Assembly (NCBI RefSeq): GCF_900107155.1
Contig: NZ_FNOX01000012.1
Location: 41,735-105,734 of the forward strand
Direction: 5' to 3'
DNA: 64,000 nt
DNA from: Pseudomonas salomonii
GTDB taxonomy: Bacteria; Pseudomonadota; Gammaproteobacteria; Pseudomonadales; Pseudomonadaceae
The notes under the pieces are model-generated. The model ran no database searches. It saw nothing but the letters and a program-made list of their open reading frames with translations, and was not told the origin of the DNA. Numbering within the stretch: the stretch's first letter is position 1; every line of letters starts with the position of its first letter. Shown here piece after piece: positions 17,617-25,989 of the stretch. Made by a program: the position numbers and the translations under genes.

Positions 17617-17646
17617 TTGACAAGCTTATAGCTATTTGTTTAGCAT
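17617..17646 (+). promoter_or_regulatory. Candidate sigma-70 promoter of the biosynthetic operon
   Basis: TTGACA (17617-17622) and TAGCAT (17641-17646) are separated by 18 bases in a strikingly AT-rich stretch, 91 bases before the first operon gene. No other convincing promoter was seen inside the operon. The 258-base gap 17480-17737 otherwise holds no gene that I can support. Confidence 0.55.
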
Positions 17647-17737
17647 CTATTGGATCCAATTATAAGAACAATAAAGTCGACTGACTTTTATGCCGCTCTC
17701 GTTTTTTACAAAACATGGAAGAAGGGGTGTGATCGCT

Positions 17738-18100
17738 ATGTATCTGATCAAAGTAAAACAAATTGCAGCAGATATTCTGTTTCTCGAAGGTCCCGACGCA
17801 ATACCCAGCGATAAGTCATTCGACCAAATCGGATTTACGTCCATTGACTTCATTGATTTCTGTTTTGAAGTTAAGTCGCAGATCAACCCCCAGGTTGAGC
17901 CCGAACACTTATGGCCGTTTCATAAAATGCAGGCTGATCCGGCACTCTGTGTGGATCGCCAGTGGACAGCCAAGGGCTGGGAAGTGGCCAGCGAAATACT
18001 TCAAGTTCCTGACAGTACTGTTATTCAGCCGGATAAGATCGGTAGTTTCTGGACGCCGGAGTTTTGCTCTCGGCGCCTAGAGGCGCTTGCCCATGGCTAG
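17738..18100 (+). CDS. Acyl carrier protein-like (phosphopantetheine attachment)
   Basis: This 120-residue protein contains an acyl-carrier motif, IGFTSIDFIDF, with Ser35 as the likely phosphopantetheine site. Helices before and after match the ACP fold (about 1-80). A further 40 residues at the C terminus are unusual for an ACP. It would carry the growing chain for the ketosynthases encoded next. The ATG at 17738 follows AGGGG by ten bases; an in-frame ATG at 17690 lacks a ribosome-binding site. It is the first gene of a 13-gene operon and overlaps the next by 8 bases. No phosphopantetheinyl transferase is in the operon, so a host enzyme must activate it. Confidence 0.75.
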   Translation: MYLIKVKQIAADILFLEGPDAIPSDKSFDQIGFTSIDFIDFCFEVKSQINPQVEPEHLWPFHKMQADPALCVDRQWTAKGWEVASEILQVPDSTVIQPDKIGSFWTPEFCSRRLEALAHG

Positions 18101-19235
18101 TGTCTTCATCACCGGCCTCGCCGTACGACAATCAGGGTTCGACCTGGCGGATATCGGCCGGCAAGACATCCTCCCCATAGCCGCCAGGCAACGGGCCAAG
18201 GTGCCGGCGGTGCTCTCTGCACAGTTAGCTAAACATATTGCCCGCGAAGACCGGGCGATCTTGTCCGATGCGGCCATACACAGTCTATTGGTCTCAGGCG
18301 CCGCCTGCGCCATGGCAGAACAAGGCGGCGCGTTTGATCAAGCGGCGCGGGCAGAGATCAATGTCTATACAACCGCAGAAATCGTCCGCGACTTTTATGA
18401 GATTCTCTACGACTACCGAATGAAACACCCGGAACTGTCAGCAGAATCTATACACGCTGAATTAGGTCGGGTCGCAGGCGCTGTTCACCCACTGAGGCTG
18501 TTCCGTAAGTTACCGACTAATAACCTGTACCACATTGCCAAATATTTTGGCTTTACCGGTGGTGGGTATCCCTTACGCAGTATGTCGTTGGGCGGGCTGT
18601 CTTTATTGGAACAGGCGCTGTTCAAGCTGCAACATGCCGAGCAGGGCGGTGCCCTGTTGTGTGCGGTCGGCGATATGACCAAAGCCGATAACCTGGAGGC
18701 TTTTCGGAAGATGGGGCTGGTTGAAACAGACCCCGTCGACGCCACTGCCGATAAAGTCAGCGTGACTTACGGGGCGGTGGCGTTGATGCTTGAAAATACC
18801 ACCCTGCTGCAACATTCCGGTCATGTTGCACTGGCCGAAATCGTTGCGGTTTATAGCCGATTTGACGCACAGATATATTCAAAACAAGCGGATTGGGAGG
18901 CCTTGCTGCAATGCCTGCCGGCTGCGGTTATTGACACGCATCCTGTGGTCATCATGTATGACAATGGCGCACCCAACTTGCGCCAGGTAGAGGACGCTGC
19001 GGTCTTCAAGATCATGCCTGAGGCCGACGTTCGCCGTTACAAGCCTTACACAGGCTACGCCGGTAGCACCAGCGGCCTGGTGGATCTGGGGTGCGCCTTG
19101 GCAGATGAAAGCATCGAGGTCGGGCGCACACTATTGGTGAACGGGATGGGAATCGGGATTGGTTGTGCCTGTGCGGTAGTCAAAAAGCTAAGGCATTTAA
19201 CTCCTGATCAAGCATTGTCGGGAGAATTATCATGA
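18093..19235 (+). CDS. Degenerate ketosynthase-like protein (chain-length-factor type)
   Basis: This 380-residue protein has the thiolase/ketosynthase fold by its overall pattern. At the nucleophilic-elbow position where ketosynthases have a cysteine (STACAS), it reads SMSLGG (163-168), so Leu166 replaces the catalytic cysteine. The usual HGT histidine motif is also not recognisable. A partner without catalytic cysteine next to an intact ketosynthase is typical of KS-beta/chain-length-factor subunits in type II polyketide systems. It ends with an ATGA overlap with the intact ketosynthase gene, supporting heterodimer formation. Sequence divergence is high, so the assignment is moderate. Confidence 0.65.
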   Translation: MASVFITGLAVRQSGFDLADIGRQDILPIAARQRAKVPAVLSAQLAKHIAREDRAILSDAAIHSLLVSGAACAMAEQGGAFDQAARAEINVYTTAEIVRDFYEILYDYRMKHPELSAESIHAELGRVAGAVHPLRLFRKLPTNNLYHIAKYFGFTGGGYPLRSMSLGGLSLLEQALFKLQHAEQGGALLCAVGDMTKADNLEAFRKMGLVETDPVDATADKVSVTYGAVALMLENTTLLQHSGHVALAEIVAVYSRFDAQIYSKQADWEALLQCLPAAVIDTHPVVIMYDNGAPNLRQVEDAAVFKIMPEADVRRYKPYTGYAGSTSGLVDLGCALADESIEVGRTLLVNGMGIGIGCACAVVKKLRHLTPDQALSGELS

Positions 19236-20494
19236 GAGAACGTGTAGTGATCACCGCTCTCGGCTGCTGCACGCCCTTGGGTGATACTTACGATTCAGTA
19301 AGAGCGGCACTCAGCGAAGGAACGTCGGGGATTCGCGAAATCCACAAGTTTGACACGGGGACATTCAAGAGCCATTTCGCGGGTATTCCACAAGTAGGCA
19401 ATACACCCGCGTCGGCCTCCAGGCGCAGCCGCTCATGGGATGAGCTTTATGTCAGTAACGCTATCAAGGGTTTGTTGGCCTGGCCGGGCACGGATTTAAG
19501 TCATCTCGCGCCAGAGCGTATTGGTTGTTTTCTCGGGGTGGATGAGCCTGTTCCTGATATTCATCAGACCGTGGACTTCGTTTACGACTTGGAACGAAAC
19601 GCGGATAACGCCTTTACAAACATGGCCGCGGTAATGGAAAAGCACTATCGAATCAGTGACTTTTCCCGTATGGACCCGACTCAGTTGTTACGTCAGGTCC
19701 ATGCGCACGTTCCGTTCCACGGCCCGACCATGGTGCACGTCGGTCTTTGCTCTGCATCGTTACAAGCGATTGGCACCGGCTTTGAACAGGTGGCGAGCGG
19801 GCGAGTCGACGCGGCAATAGTGGGGGGCGCCAGTGCCAAGGTCACGCCTGAACATTATGTAGGCCTGGAATCGGTTGATGTGATCTGTACCGATGCCGCT
19901 TTACCGCCTGATGGATTGTCGCGCCCCTTTGATACGCGCCGCTCAGGCTATGTGCCGGCGGAAGGGGCGGTACTGTTCTTGTTGGAAACATACACCAGCG
20001 CGCTCAAGAGAGGGGCCGTGCCGTTGCTGGAAGTCGTGGGGTATGGGGCGAGCATGAATGCGAGTCATATTGTGAAACCCGACCCTGACAGCCGGGAAAT
20101 GAAACTCTCAATGACGCGCGCACTGGCAAGTGCCCAGTTGAATGCAAGCCAAATAGGCCTGGTGAATGCGCACGGCACGTCGACGGTGTTGAACGACTTG
20201 CATGAGTCCGCCGCGATTTGTTCGGTGTTGTCCGAGGCTGTTCCGGTCACCGCGAACAAGTCGTTGCATGGGCATATGATCGCTGCCGCCGGGGCCATGG
20301 AAACGCTTAATACCTTGATTGCGTTGAGAGAAGGCTTTATTCCAGGCACGCGTAATCTTGATGTGAAAGACCCGCAGTGTTCAGCCAATGTCATAGGCGA
20401 AACGCGCAGCGCCCATATTGAATATTGCCTCAAGAACTCTTTTGGCATGGGCGGGCTTGCCGCATCCATGATTTTTCGCCGAGTCGATGCTTGA
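19232..20494 (+). CDS. Beta-ketoacyl synthase (active KS, FabF-like)
   Basis: This 420-residue condensing enzyme retains the complete catalytic set: Cys173 in VGLCSASLQAI, His314 in NAHGTSTVLND, Lys343 and His348 in NKSLHGHMIAAAG. It also has GFRRS-like and C-terminal FGMGGLAASMIF segments typical of FabF/KS-alpha. It would catalyse decarboxylative Claisen condensation of malonyl-ACP with an acyl chain. With the upstream degenerate partner it forms a likely KS-alpha/KS-beta pair. There is no acyltransferase or KS-III in the operon, so malonyl loading probably uses FabD, and priming may come from an adenylating enzyme encoded alongside. Confidence 0.88.
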   Translation: MRERVVITALGCCTPLGDTYDSVRAALSEGTSGIREIHKFDTGTFKSHFAGIPQVGNTPASASRRSRSWDELYVSNAIKGLLAWPGTDLSHLAPERIGCFLGVDEPVPDIHQTVDFVYDLERNADNAFTNMAAVMEKHYRISDFSRMDPTQLLRQVHAHVPFHGPTMVHVGLCSASLQAIGTGFEQVASGRVDAAIVGGASAKVTPEHYVGLESVDVICTDAALPPDGLSRPFDTRRSGYVPAEGAVLFLLETYTSALKRGAVPLLEVVGYGASMNASHIVKPDPDSREMKLSMTRALASAQLNASQIGLVNAHGTSTVLNDLHESAAICSVLSEAVPVTANKSLHGHMIAAAGAMETLNTLIALREGFIPGTRNLDVKDPQCSANVIGETRSAHIEYCLKNSFGMGGLAASMIFRRVDA

Positions 20495-20510
20495 TTATAA
20501 GGATTGCACA

Positions 20511-21752
20511 ATGAAAACAATCCAGCGCCGCACAGCTTTTCCAGTCGATAAGTTTAATCAAATGGTGATGGGGTATATCAGTGAGGATTACCCTGGTTCG
20601 CTGCAAACGGTAACGGACTATCAGGGGTTTATCGACGCCTACCCCGTCATGGATAAAAGCGCCCTGGCAGCGTCGGGTCGGCAACTGCTGGCGGCCGGCA
20701 AAATGCAGGGCTGTTATGTCGTTTCGACCTCGGGCACTACCCGCAGCCCTGTGATTCTGGCGAATAAGTTCCTGCAGGGAGTTACCGAAAACAGCTACCC
20801 CTACCAAGTACGCCAGGCCATGGCCGAGCACGTATTCAGTGCCAATGACGTTGTGGCAAACCTGCTCACGGCTGGCGGCCTGGGTAACAGCTACGAGGGC
20901 ATGTGCCGGTTGCTTGAGAATATTGGGGTGACCATCCTGCCTGTGGGCCGGCCGGATACCCTGTCCAATAACGCACTCTTGCTCGATTTGCTGGAACGTT
21001 TTTCTGCTGATGTCCTGGTGGGGTCACCCAGTGGGATTGTGCAAGTTGCTCAGGCCGCACTGAGTGCCGGTGTGTCGTTGCCCATACGCAAGATTGTTTT
21101 TGTCGGCGAAGCCTTCCACCTCTCCAAGCGCGAGTTCGTGAGTGAACAGTGGCCGCAGGCGTCTTTCTATAGCATTTACGGTGCGACGGAATTGGGCTTT
21201 GCCGCGATCAATACTCCACAGATGAGTGCGGGCCACCACTTGGTGCTTTCCGACTGGTTTTTCGTGGAGGTCAGCGAGCAAGGTGAACTGTTGGTCACCG
21301 ATCTCAAAGCGCCTGTGGTGCCGCTTATTCGTTATCGCATTGGCGACTACGGCGAGCTCTTTTCAGTCTCGGGTGACGCGGCCTATTACTTGAGCATCGG
21401 CGACAGAGTAGAAGAAGAATTCAGTCTGGGAGGGCACAAGATTCGATTGGACCTTGTGCGCAAGCAACTGACCGCCGCGGGCGTGGATGCAACCTATTGC
21501 CAGGTCACACTCAAGTCGGTCGAGTTGGGGCGGGACCGCGTGGAAGTGGCGTTGGATCTACCCGATAGCGAGGTGGGCCAAAGTCTGCAGGCGCACGTTG
21601 CGTCAGTACTCAGCCAGATCCCCAAACTGAGTGAAGCCTTGCGGCGTGGCGTCGCCGAGTTGTCGGTTGTGGGCCGCGAGCACTTTCAGTTCAACGCCCG
21701 GCAAAAGCTACCGTCCCTGCGAGATGAGCGCCAGCGTGTGGGAGTTGCGTGA
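20511..21752 (+). CDS. PaaK-like adenylate-forming enzyme, copy 1
   Basis: This 413-residue protein is of the ANL superfamily, closest in pattern to phenylacetate-CoA ligase/coenzyme F390 synthetase. ATP-binding motif A3 reads VSTSGTTRSP (71-80), A5 YGATELGF (223-230) and A7 YRIGDYG (275-281). It should activate a carboxylic acid as acyl-adenylate and transfer it to a thiol (carrier protein or CoA) or amine. The substrate is unknown. AAGGA precedes the ATG. The gene lies between the ketosynthase and the nicotianamine-synthase-like gene with no spacing. A second, clearly related enzyme is encoded at the operon end (27326-28543). Confidence 0.85.
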   Translation: MKTIQRRTAFPVDKFNQMVMGYISEDYPGSLQTVTDYQGFIDAYPVMDKSALAASGRQLLAAGKMQGCYVVSTSGTTRSPVILANKFLQGVTENSYPYQVRQAMAEHVFSANDVVANLLTAGGLGNSYEGMCRLLENIGVTILPVGRPDTLSNNALLLDLLERFSADVLVGSPSGIVQVAQAALSAGVSLPIRKIVFVGEAFHLSKREFVSEQWPQASFYSIYGATELGFAAINTPQMSAGHHLVLSDWFFVEVSEQGELLVTDLKAPVVPLIRYRIGDYGELFSVSGDAAYYLSIGDRVEEEFSLGGHKIRLDLVRKQLTAAGVDATYCQVTLKSVELGRDRVEVALDLPDSEVGQSLQAHVASVLSQIPKLSEALRRGVAELSVVGREHFQFNARQKLPSLRDERQRVGVA

Positions 21753-22532
21753 ATGGGCGCAGAGCTATCAATGCGTATCGACAGATTGCTGGCCATTCCC
21801 ACAGAGCAGCGTTGGCAGGGTGAACTCTTTCAAGCGTATTCGGATTTATTGATTGTATTGAACAACTACCCGCTGAACTTTTCGGATGAGACCGCGCACA
21901 GTAGCGAGCGCAGTCGGATGGCTGACTGCCAGCGAAAAGTGCTTGAGATAGAGCAGTTGTTCGAGTCGACGTTGAGCGAGCAGTGGGCAAACCTGTTGAG
22001 TGAGGGCAGCCCGCTCAGCCGTTTTTTCTACCGGATTTATCAACGCATGGTCAGCGCTGAACTCAAGAGTCTTGACGGTAGCCTGGGGCGGATGTGCCAG
22101 GTCGGTGTGGGGGCGATGCCGCTGAGTATTTTACTGTACCTGCAGAAAACATCCTTTGTGGTGACGGGTATTGATAGTGATCACAGCGCGATTGTGAAAG
22201 CCCGACAAGGGCTCCATGGCGCGCTGAGCGCCTTGGATATCCCGGCTGAACGTTTGAACCTGGTGGAGGCGGACGGCGTAGATTTTGATTACGGCAGTTA
22301 TGACGTGGTGGTGGTGTCCATGACCGTGTCCCCGCGGTCTCGCGTGGTGCAACGTATTCTGGATACCTGTCGGCAGCCACAACTTCGGATCGTGTTGCGT
22401 GACACCGAAGGCTGGAAGCAGTTTATCTATCGCCCCGTCGGGCTGCCGGGTCAGGATGCTTTGAAGTTAGTGGCTCACCATGTTGGCTGCCCGATTAGCA
22501 GTGCTGTTTATTCCGTACGATCTCATCATTGA
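21753..22532 (+). CDS. Nicotianamine synthase-like SAM-dependent enzyme
   Basis: This 259-residue protein has an N-terminal helical part (about 1-105) and a Rossmann SAM-binding part. Its glycine motif is VGVGAMPLSI (117-126), followed by the acidic strand end TGIDSDHSAI (138-147). The helical N-domain plus the 'GxGxxPLS' motif resembles nicotianamine synthase (plant NAS, bacterial CntL), where the aminobutyrate group of SAM, not the methyl, is transferred. An ordinary methyltransferase remains possible. The ATG directly abuts the preceding stop, with GGGAG eight bases upstream. A NAS-like enzyme in a ketosynthase operon would be unusual. Confidence 0.5.
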   Translation: MGAELSMRIDRLLAIPTEQRWQGELFQAYSDLLIVLNNYPLNFSDETAHSSERSRMADCQRKVLEIEQLFESTLSEQWANLLSEGSPLSRFFYRIYQRMVSAELKSLDGSLGRMCQVGVGAMPLSILLYLQKTSFVVTGIDSDHSAIVKARQGLHGALSALDIPAERLNLVEADGVDFDYGSYDVVVVSMTVSPRSRVVQRILDTCRQPQLRIVLRDTEGWKQFIYRPVGLPGQDALKLVAHHVGCPISSAVYSVRSHH

Positions 22533-22541
22533 GGGATACCC

Positions 22542-23069
22542 ATGCTTGTTATATTGCGTGAAACGCCACTGTGGGTGTATGCCGTTTTTTTCATGCTTCT
22601 CTATTACGGCGTGATGGCCTGTTTTAGAAGTACTGAAACACGTCGTTCCCTCTTGCTCAGCCCGGTCATCTTTGTGGTGTGGTCATTGGCGGCAATGGAC
22701 TATGCCACGCATCCACTGCTTTCAATGGGCACCTGGGTGGCAGGGTTATTAGTCGGCTGGGCAATCGCAGCGTTGTGGTTTGACTATCACGGTATTACCC
22801 AAGGGGAGGCCCGGCACTCCATTTCAGTGCCGGGCTCATTAAAGCTGTTGATACTCTCGATGTTTTTTTTCGGCATTAAATATTACATCGGTTATGAGCA
22901 GGCGACAGATCGAGTGTTCGCCAGTTCATTGCCGATGGTGGTCTTGATTGGCGTGGCGTCGGGTTTGACGATCGGGCTGTTGTGCGGACGCGCGTGGAAG
23001 ATGCTGTCGATTCTGAATCGGTATGCGCGAGACGGCATTGCCGATGCCACGTGTGTCAACAAGACATGA
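22542..23069 (+). CDS. Small integral membrane protein of unknown function (DUF6622-like)
   Basis: This 175-residue protein has about five hydrophobic segments (near 9-26, 39-54, 62-82, 100-116 and 130-150). It resembles the DUF6622 type of small membrane protein, but the match is from memory of general pattern only. No catalytic motif is seen. It is nine bases downstream of the NAS-like gene, so it is cotranscribed. In this setting it might tether the biosynthetic complex to the membrane or help move the product. Confidence 0.65.
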   Translation: MLVILRETPLWVYAVFFMLLYYGVMACFRSTETRRSLLLSPVIFVVWSLAAMDYATHPLLSMGTWVAGLLVGWAIAALWFDYHGITQGEARHSISVPGSLKLLILSMFFFGIKYYIGYEQATDRVFASSLPMVVLIGVASGLTIGLLCGRAWKMLSILNRYARDGIADATCVNKT

Positions 23070-23124
23070 GGGGCGCCGGGTGCCGGGACGGTCAGCGGGC
23101 TGACAAGACGCCGTGGGAGGCTTC

Positions 23125-23490
23125 ATGAATTATCTGGAACTGTGTCCTGAGTTGGAAAGGCATGGTGAGCTGTTCCGTGTTCGGCTGGATCCTGATGTGC
23201 TGGAGATGTTTATTGCTCGCTACGACGCCAGTCTGGTCACCGTTGAGCTGTGTCACCAGTTCGCGGTGAGGTGTGTGAGGGCGAGCGCCGGTGCGGTGTC
23301 AGTGGCCGAGCGGTTTTTGCCGGTGTCGTTGCGTAATCTGAGTGCGGGAGACCTGCGCCAGGCGCGCTATTTATTTGGCCAGGTCTCCCATGAGCCCCGT
23401 GGCGGCACGGTGCAGGTTTTCTCGTCGAGCGACCCCACTCAATACGATGAGGTGTTTTGTTTGGTGACGGTCATGGCCACGCAGCCATGA
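23125..23490 (+). CDS. Small soluble protein of unknown function
   Basis: This protein of about 121 residues has no signal peptide, membrane segment or motif I recognise. It is rich in leucine, valine and cysteine. The ATG at 23125 follows GGGAGG by four bases; an in-frame GTG at 23113 is possible. Codon use fits its neighbours and spacing (55 bases before, 53 after) fits one operon. Its size and predicted beta content would suit a hotdog/cyclase-like accessory protein, but this is a guess. Confidence 0.6.
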   Translation: MNYLELCPELERHGELFRVRLDPDVLEMFIARYDASLVTVELCHQFAVRCVRASAGAVSVAERFLPVSLRNLSAGDLRQARYLFGQVSHEPRGGTVQVFSSSDPTQYDEVFCLVTVMATQP

Positions 23491-23543
23491 ATTAAATCGG
23501 CCGGGATGCCTTTTGCGTTCTGCTCCCCAGGGGTGTGCATGTC

Positions 23544-24092
23544 ATGATCAATCTTATTATTCCTCCGTTGTTGTTTCCTTACTTTCTGACCTGGCGATCG
23601 GGGAGTTATACCGAGGCGGCATTGTTGTCATTAGTGGTCTTGATTGTGCTGTGCTACAAGGGCTTGAAGCACAAGTTTGTTATTGATTGGAGTGTCGCGT
23701 GTGGCTTTGTTCTGGTCGCTTGTATTTCGTATGCTGAACCCGGATTTTTCAGCTTGTCATACACTAAACCGCTGATCTACGCCTTGTTGGCAGTGGCCGG
23801 GTGGGGCTCTTATTGTATTGGCAAACCCTTCACGCTGCAGTATGCAAAGTTGGAAGCTCCGGAGGAAGTCTGGCACACGCCGGCGTTCTTTTTCATCAAT
23901 AAACATATCACCTTGATGTGGAATGCGGTGTTCAGCCTTAATTTTGGACTTGCTGTATTGAGTCTGATGTTTAACGACTACTGGCCGATTTACTTATTGA
24001 TGTCTTACTTCACGATCTTGTGCGCCGTGGTGTTTACTCAAAAATACCCGGATTACTATTTGGCTCAGGGAGAAAGAAACCGTGCGGTATGA
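23544..24092 (+). CDS. Polytopic membrane protein of unknown function
   Basis: This 182-residue protein has about six hydrophobic segments, with short loops such as FTLQYAKLEAPEEVWHTPAF between them. I recognise no family with confidence. The ATG at 23544 was preferred over the GTG at 23535 because AGGGG lies ten bases upstream. The 3' end overlaps the dehydratase gene by 11 bases. It is a second membrane protein of this operon, which supports a membrane-associated product or pathway. Confidence 0.65.
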   Translation: MINLIIPPLLFPYFLTWRSGSYTEAALLSLVVLIVLCYKGLKHKFVIDWSVACGFVLVACISYAEPGFFSLSYTKPLIYALLAVAGWGSYCIGKPFTLQYAKLEAPEEVWHTPAFFFINKHITLMWNAVFSLNFGLAVLSLMFNDYWPIYLLMSYFTILCAVVFTQKYPDYYLAQGERNRAV

Positions 24093-24423
24093 AGTGTTTA
24101 CCACGTCACTGGAGTCAATAGACGAAAACCACTCGGTGTTGGTCCAGGTGGACGCGGTCGCTTCGATCTTTGATGAGCATTTTCCAGGGCATCCGATTGT
24201 TCCAGGTGCGTTTACGGTGGGTTTTGTGCTGAGTTGTTGCCGGCACCTGCTGCCGGGTGCGTCCCTGCGTGTAAAACGAGTGGTCTTTATGGCGCCGATC
24301 ACACCAGGGGAGTGTCTGGATTTACAGTTTTCAGGGTTCGACCGGCCGGGCGCCAAGGAGGTCGGCTTTGTCCTGAAGACTTCACGTTCTGTACATTGTC
24401 GAGGGAGCGTCATGTATGACTAA
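24082..24423 (+). CDS. Hotdog-fold 3-hydroxyacyl-ACP dehydratase (FabZ/ApeP-like)
   Basis: This 113-residue protein carries the FabZ-type active-site segment FDEHFPGHPIVPGAF, with His33/His37. The short length matches a single hotdog domain acting as a dimer. It would dehydrate 3-hydroxyacyl-ACP to the trans-2-enoyl form. The start is GTG with GGGAGAAAG upstream. Its neighbours are a ketoreductase downstream (8-base overlap) and ketosynthases upstream. Together these give repeated condensation, reduction and dehydration without an enoyl reductase, so a conjugated polyene chain is the expected output. Confidence 0.85.
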   Translation: MRYEVFTTSLESIDENHSVLVQVDAVASIFDEHFPGHPIVPGAFTVGFVLSCCRHLLPGASLRVKRVVFMAPITPGECLDLQFSGFDRPGAKEVGFVLKTSRSVHCRGSVMYD

Positions 24424-25138
24424 GACCGCTATTGTAACGGGAGGAACGCGTGGAATAGGCCGCGCGATTGCAGGCAAGTTAATCGCGGAGGGATTTACCG
24501 TTTTCGCGACCTATTTCAAGGATGAAGCCGCTGCAGATCGCCTCACGTGCGAGTTCGGCCCGAGTGCAATCACGGCGCGCGTTGACGGTAGCGACAGGCG
24601 TCAGGTTGAACAGTTCTGCACGCAACTTCAGGGCCATCCTCTGCCTTCAGTGTTGGTCAACAATGCTGGCATCGCGCGCGATGGGTTGTTCTTGAGTCAA
24701 GAGCCGTCCACGTTTGAACAAGTGATGGCAAACAATTTTGGCGGCACGCTGAATTTTTGTGAGGTGTTTGCCCCGCTGATGGCAAAGGCACGCCACGGCA
24801 ATATTATTAATATCGGTTCGGTTGCCGCGCAAAAAATAAAGTTGGGTAATACAGCCTATGGCTGCGCCAAAGCCGCGATTGAACGCCTGAGCATGGGCCT
24901 GTCGATCGAACTGGCGCGCTTTGATGTGCGAGTGAACTGCGTTTCTCCGGGCTTTGTGGATACGGACATGTTTCAGGCTTTCGCCGGTGATCAGGTCAGG
25001 GAGATTCTCAAGTCGATTCCCGCAAGACGGGTAATGACGGCTGAAGAAGTCGCCGAGGCCGTGTGTCTGCTGGCAACCCGGCGCCTTTCAACCACTGGCA
25101 GTTTGCTGCGTGTGGGGAATGGCGAAAATGTTGGATGA
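24416..25138 (+). CDS. 3-oxoacyl-ACP reductase (FabG-like short-chain dehydrogenase)
   Basis: This 240-residue classical short-chain dehydrogenase has the cofactor motif TGGTRGIG (8-15), NNAG (82-85) and the catalytic set Ser135, Tyr148 and Lys152 (YGCAK). The PG motif follows in CVSPGFVDTDM. NADPH-dependent reduction of 3-oxoacyl-ACP is the natural role next to the ketosynthases and dehydratase. It overlaps the dehydratase gene by 8 bases and the next gene by 11 bases, showing tight translational coupling. Confidence 0.9.
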   Translation: MTKTAIVTGGTRGIGRAIAGKLIAEGFTVFATYFKDEAAADRLTCEFGPSAITARVDGSDRRQVEQFCTQLQGHPLPSVLVNNAGIARDGLFLSQEPSTFEQVMANNFGGTLNFCEVFAPLMAKARHGNIINIGSVAAQKIKLGNTAYGCAKAAIERLSMGLSIELARFDVRVNCVSPGFVDTDMFQAFAGDQVREILKSIPARRVMTAEEVAEAVCLLATRRLSTTGSLLRVGNGENVG

Positions 25139-25985
25139 ACCCTTGGAGGTTTGCCCCACGGCGCAACAGAACAGCCCGCCATGGTTGGGCGCGTATCTTC
25201 AGCGCGTGGGCAACCCTGACGCAAGCCAACCGGATCTTGCCAGCCTGGCCCGTCTGCACGAAGCGCACGTCACCCATATTCCATTTGATATGGCAGATGG
25301 ATTTCTGGACGTAGAGGTGCCGTTTGCATTGAACCTCGTCGCTCAAAAAATCGTGTACGGGCAACGGGGCGGTGGTTGTACGCACATGAATGGCATTTTT
25401 GCGCAGGCCCTGGAAAGCCTTGGGTTCTCGGTGCAGCGCACCTTGGCCAAGACATTCGCGCACGGCGTATGCCGTGAGTTGTCTACGCACATGGCGCTGG
25501 TGGTCAGTGCGCAGGGAAAACGCTGGCTATGCGATGTCGGGTTTGGTCTGCGCGGCCCCATAAGGCCGCTTTCGCTTGATGAGCGTGATGATCAGCTGAC
25601 GCAAGTGCAGGGTTGCCACCGCTATCGCGTCACGCGGCTGGGCAATCGTGACTGGTTGGTGGAGTACCTGCGCGGCGAGTGTTGGCAGGGCCTGCTGGTT
25701 GTCCGTGATGCAGACTACAACTATGAAGAGTTTCGCGTGACTCACTTTTACAACACCCATGCCCCCACCTCCCTGTTTGCCAGCCATTTCATTTGTGCCC
25801 GCCCTCATTCAGAAGGGGGCGACATCCTGCAAAACGGCACGCTGGTGTGTGTCCAGGGCAAGCGTCGCTCCAGCTACAACGTTCGAACGATTGACGAACT
25901 GGTTCGCCTGGTGAAGTCGCATTTCAACATCGTTCTTTGTGCGCAACGATTTCGTCAACTACCGCCAGGCATCAGCAGGGATTAA
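25128..25985 (+). CDS. Arylamine N-acetyltransferase-like acyltransferase
   Basis: This protein of about 285 residues has the NAT fold with the complete Cys-His-Asp triad: Cys84 in RGGGCTHMNGIF, His121 in STHMALVV and Asp136 in WLCDVGFG. Typical NATs acetylate arylamines from acetyl-CoA. In ansamycin pathways a relative (RifF) releases and cyclises the polyketide chain by amide formation. Inside this operon a chain-release amide or ester synthase is the more attractive inference. The start is uncertain (GTG 25110, ATG 25119 or ATG 25128); the last has GGGGA ten bases upstream. Confidence 0.85.
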   Translation: MLDEPLEVCPTAQQNSPPWLGAYLQRVGNPDASQPDLASLARLHEAHVTHIPFDMADGFLDVEVPFALNLVAQKIVYGQRGGGCTHMNGIFAQALESLGFSVQRTLAKTFAHGVCRELSTHMALVVSAQGKRWLCDVGFGLRGPIRPLSLDERDDQLTQVQGCHRYRVTRLGNRDWLVEYLRGECWQGLLVVRDADYNYEEFRVTHFYNTHAPTSLFASHFICARPHSEGGDILQNGTLVCVQGKRRSSYNVRTIDELVRLVKSHFNIVLCAQRFRQLPPGISRD

Positions 25986-25989
25986 TACG

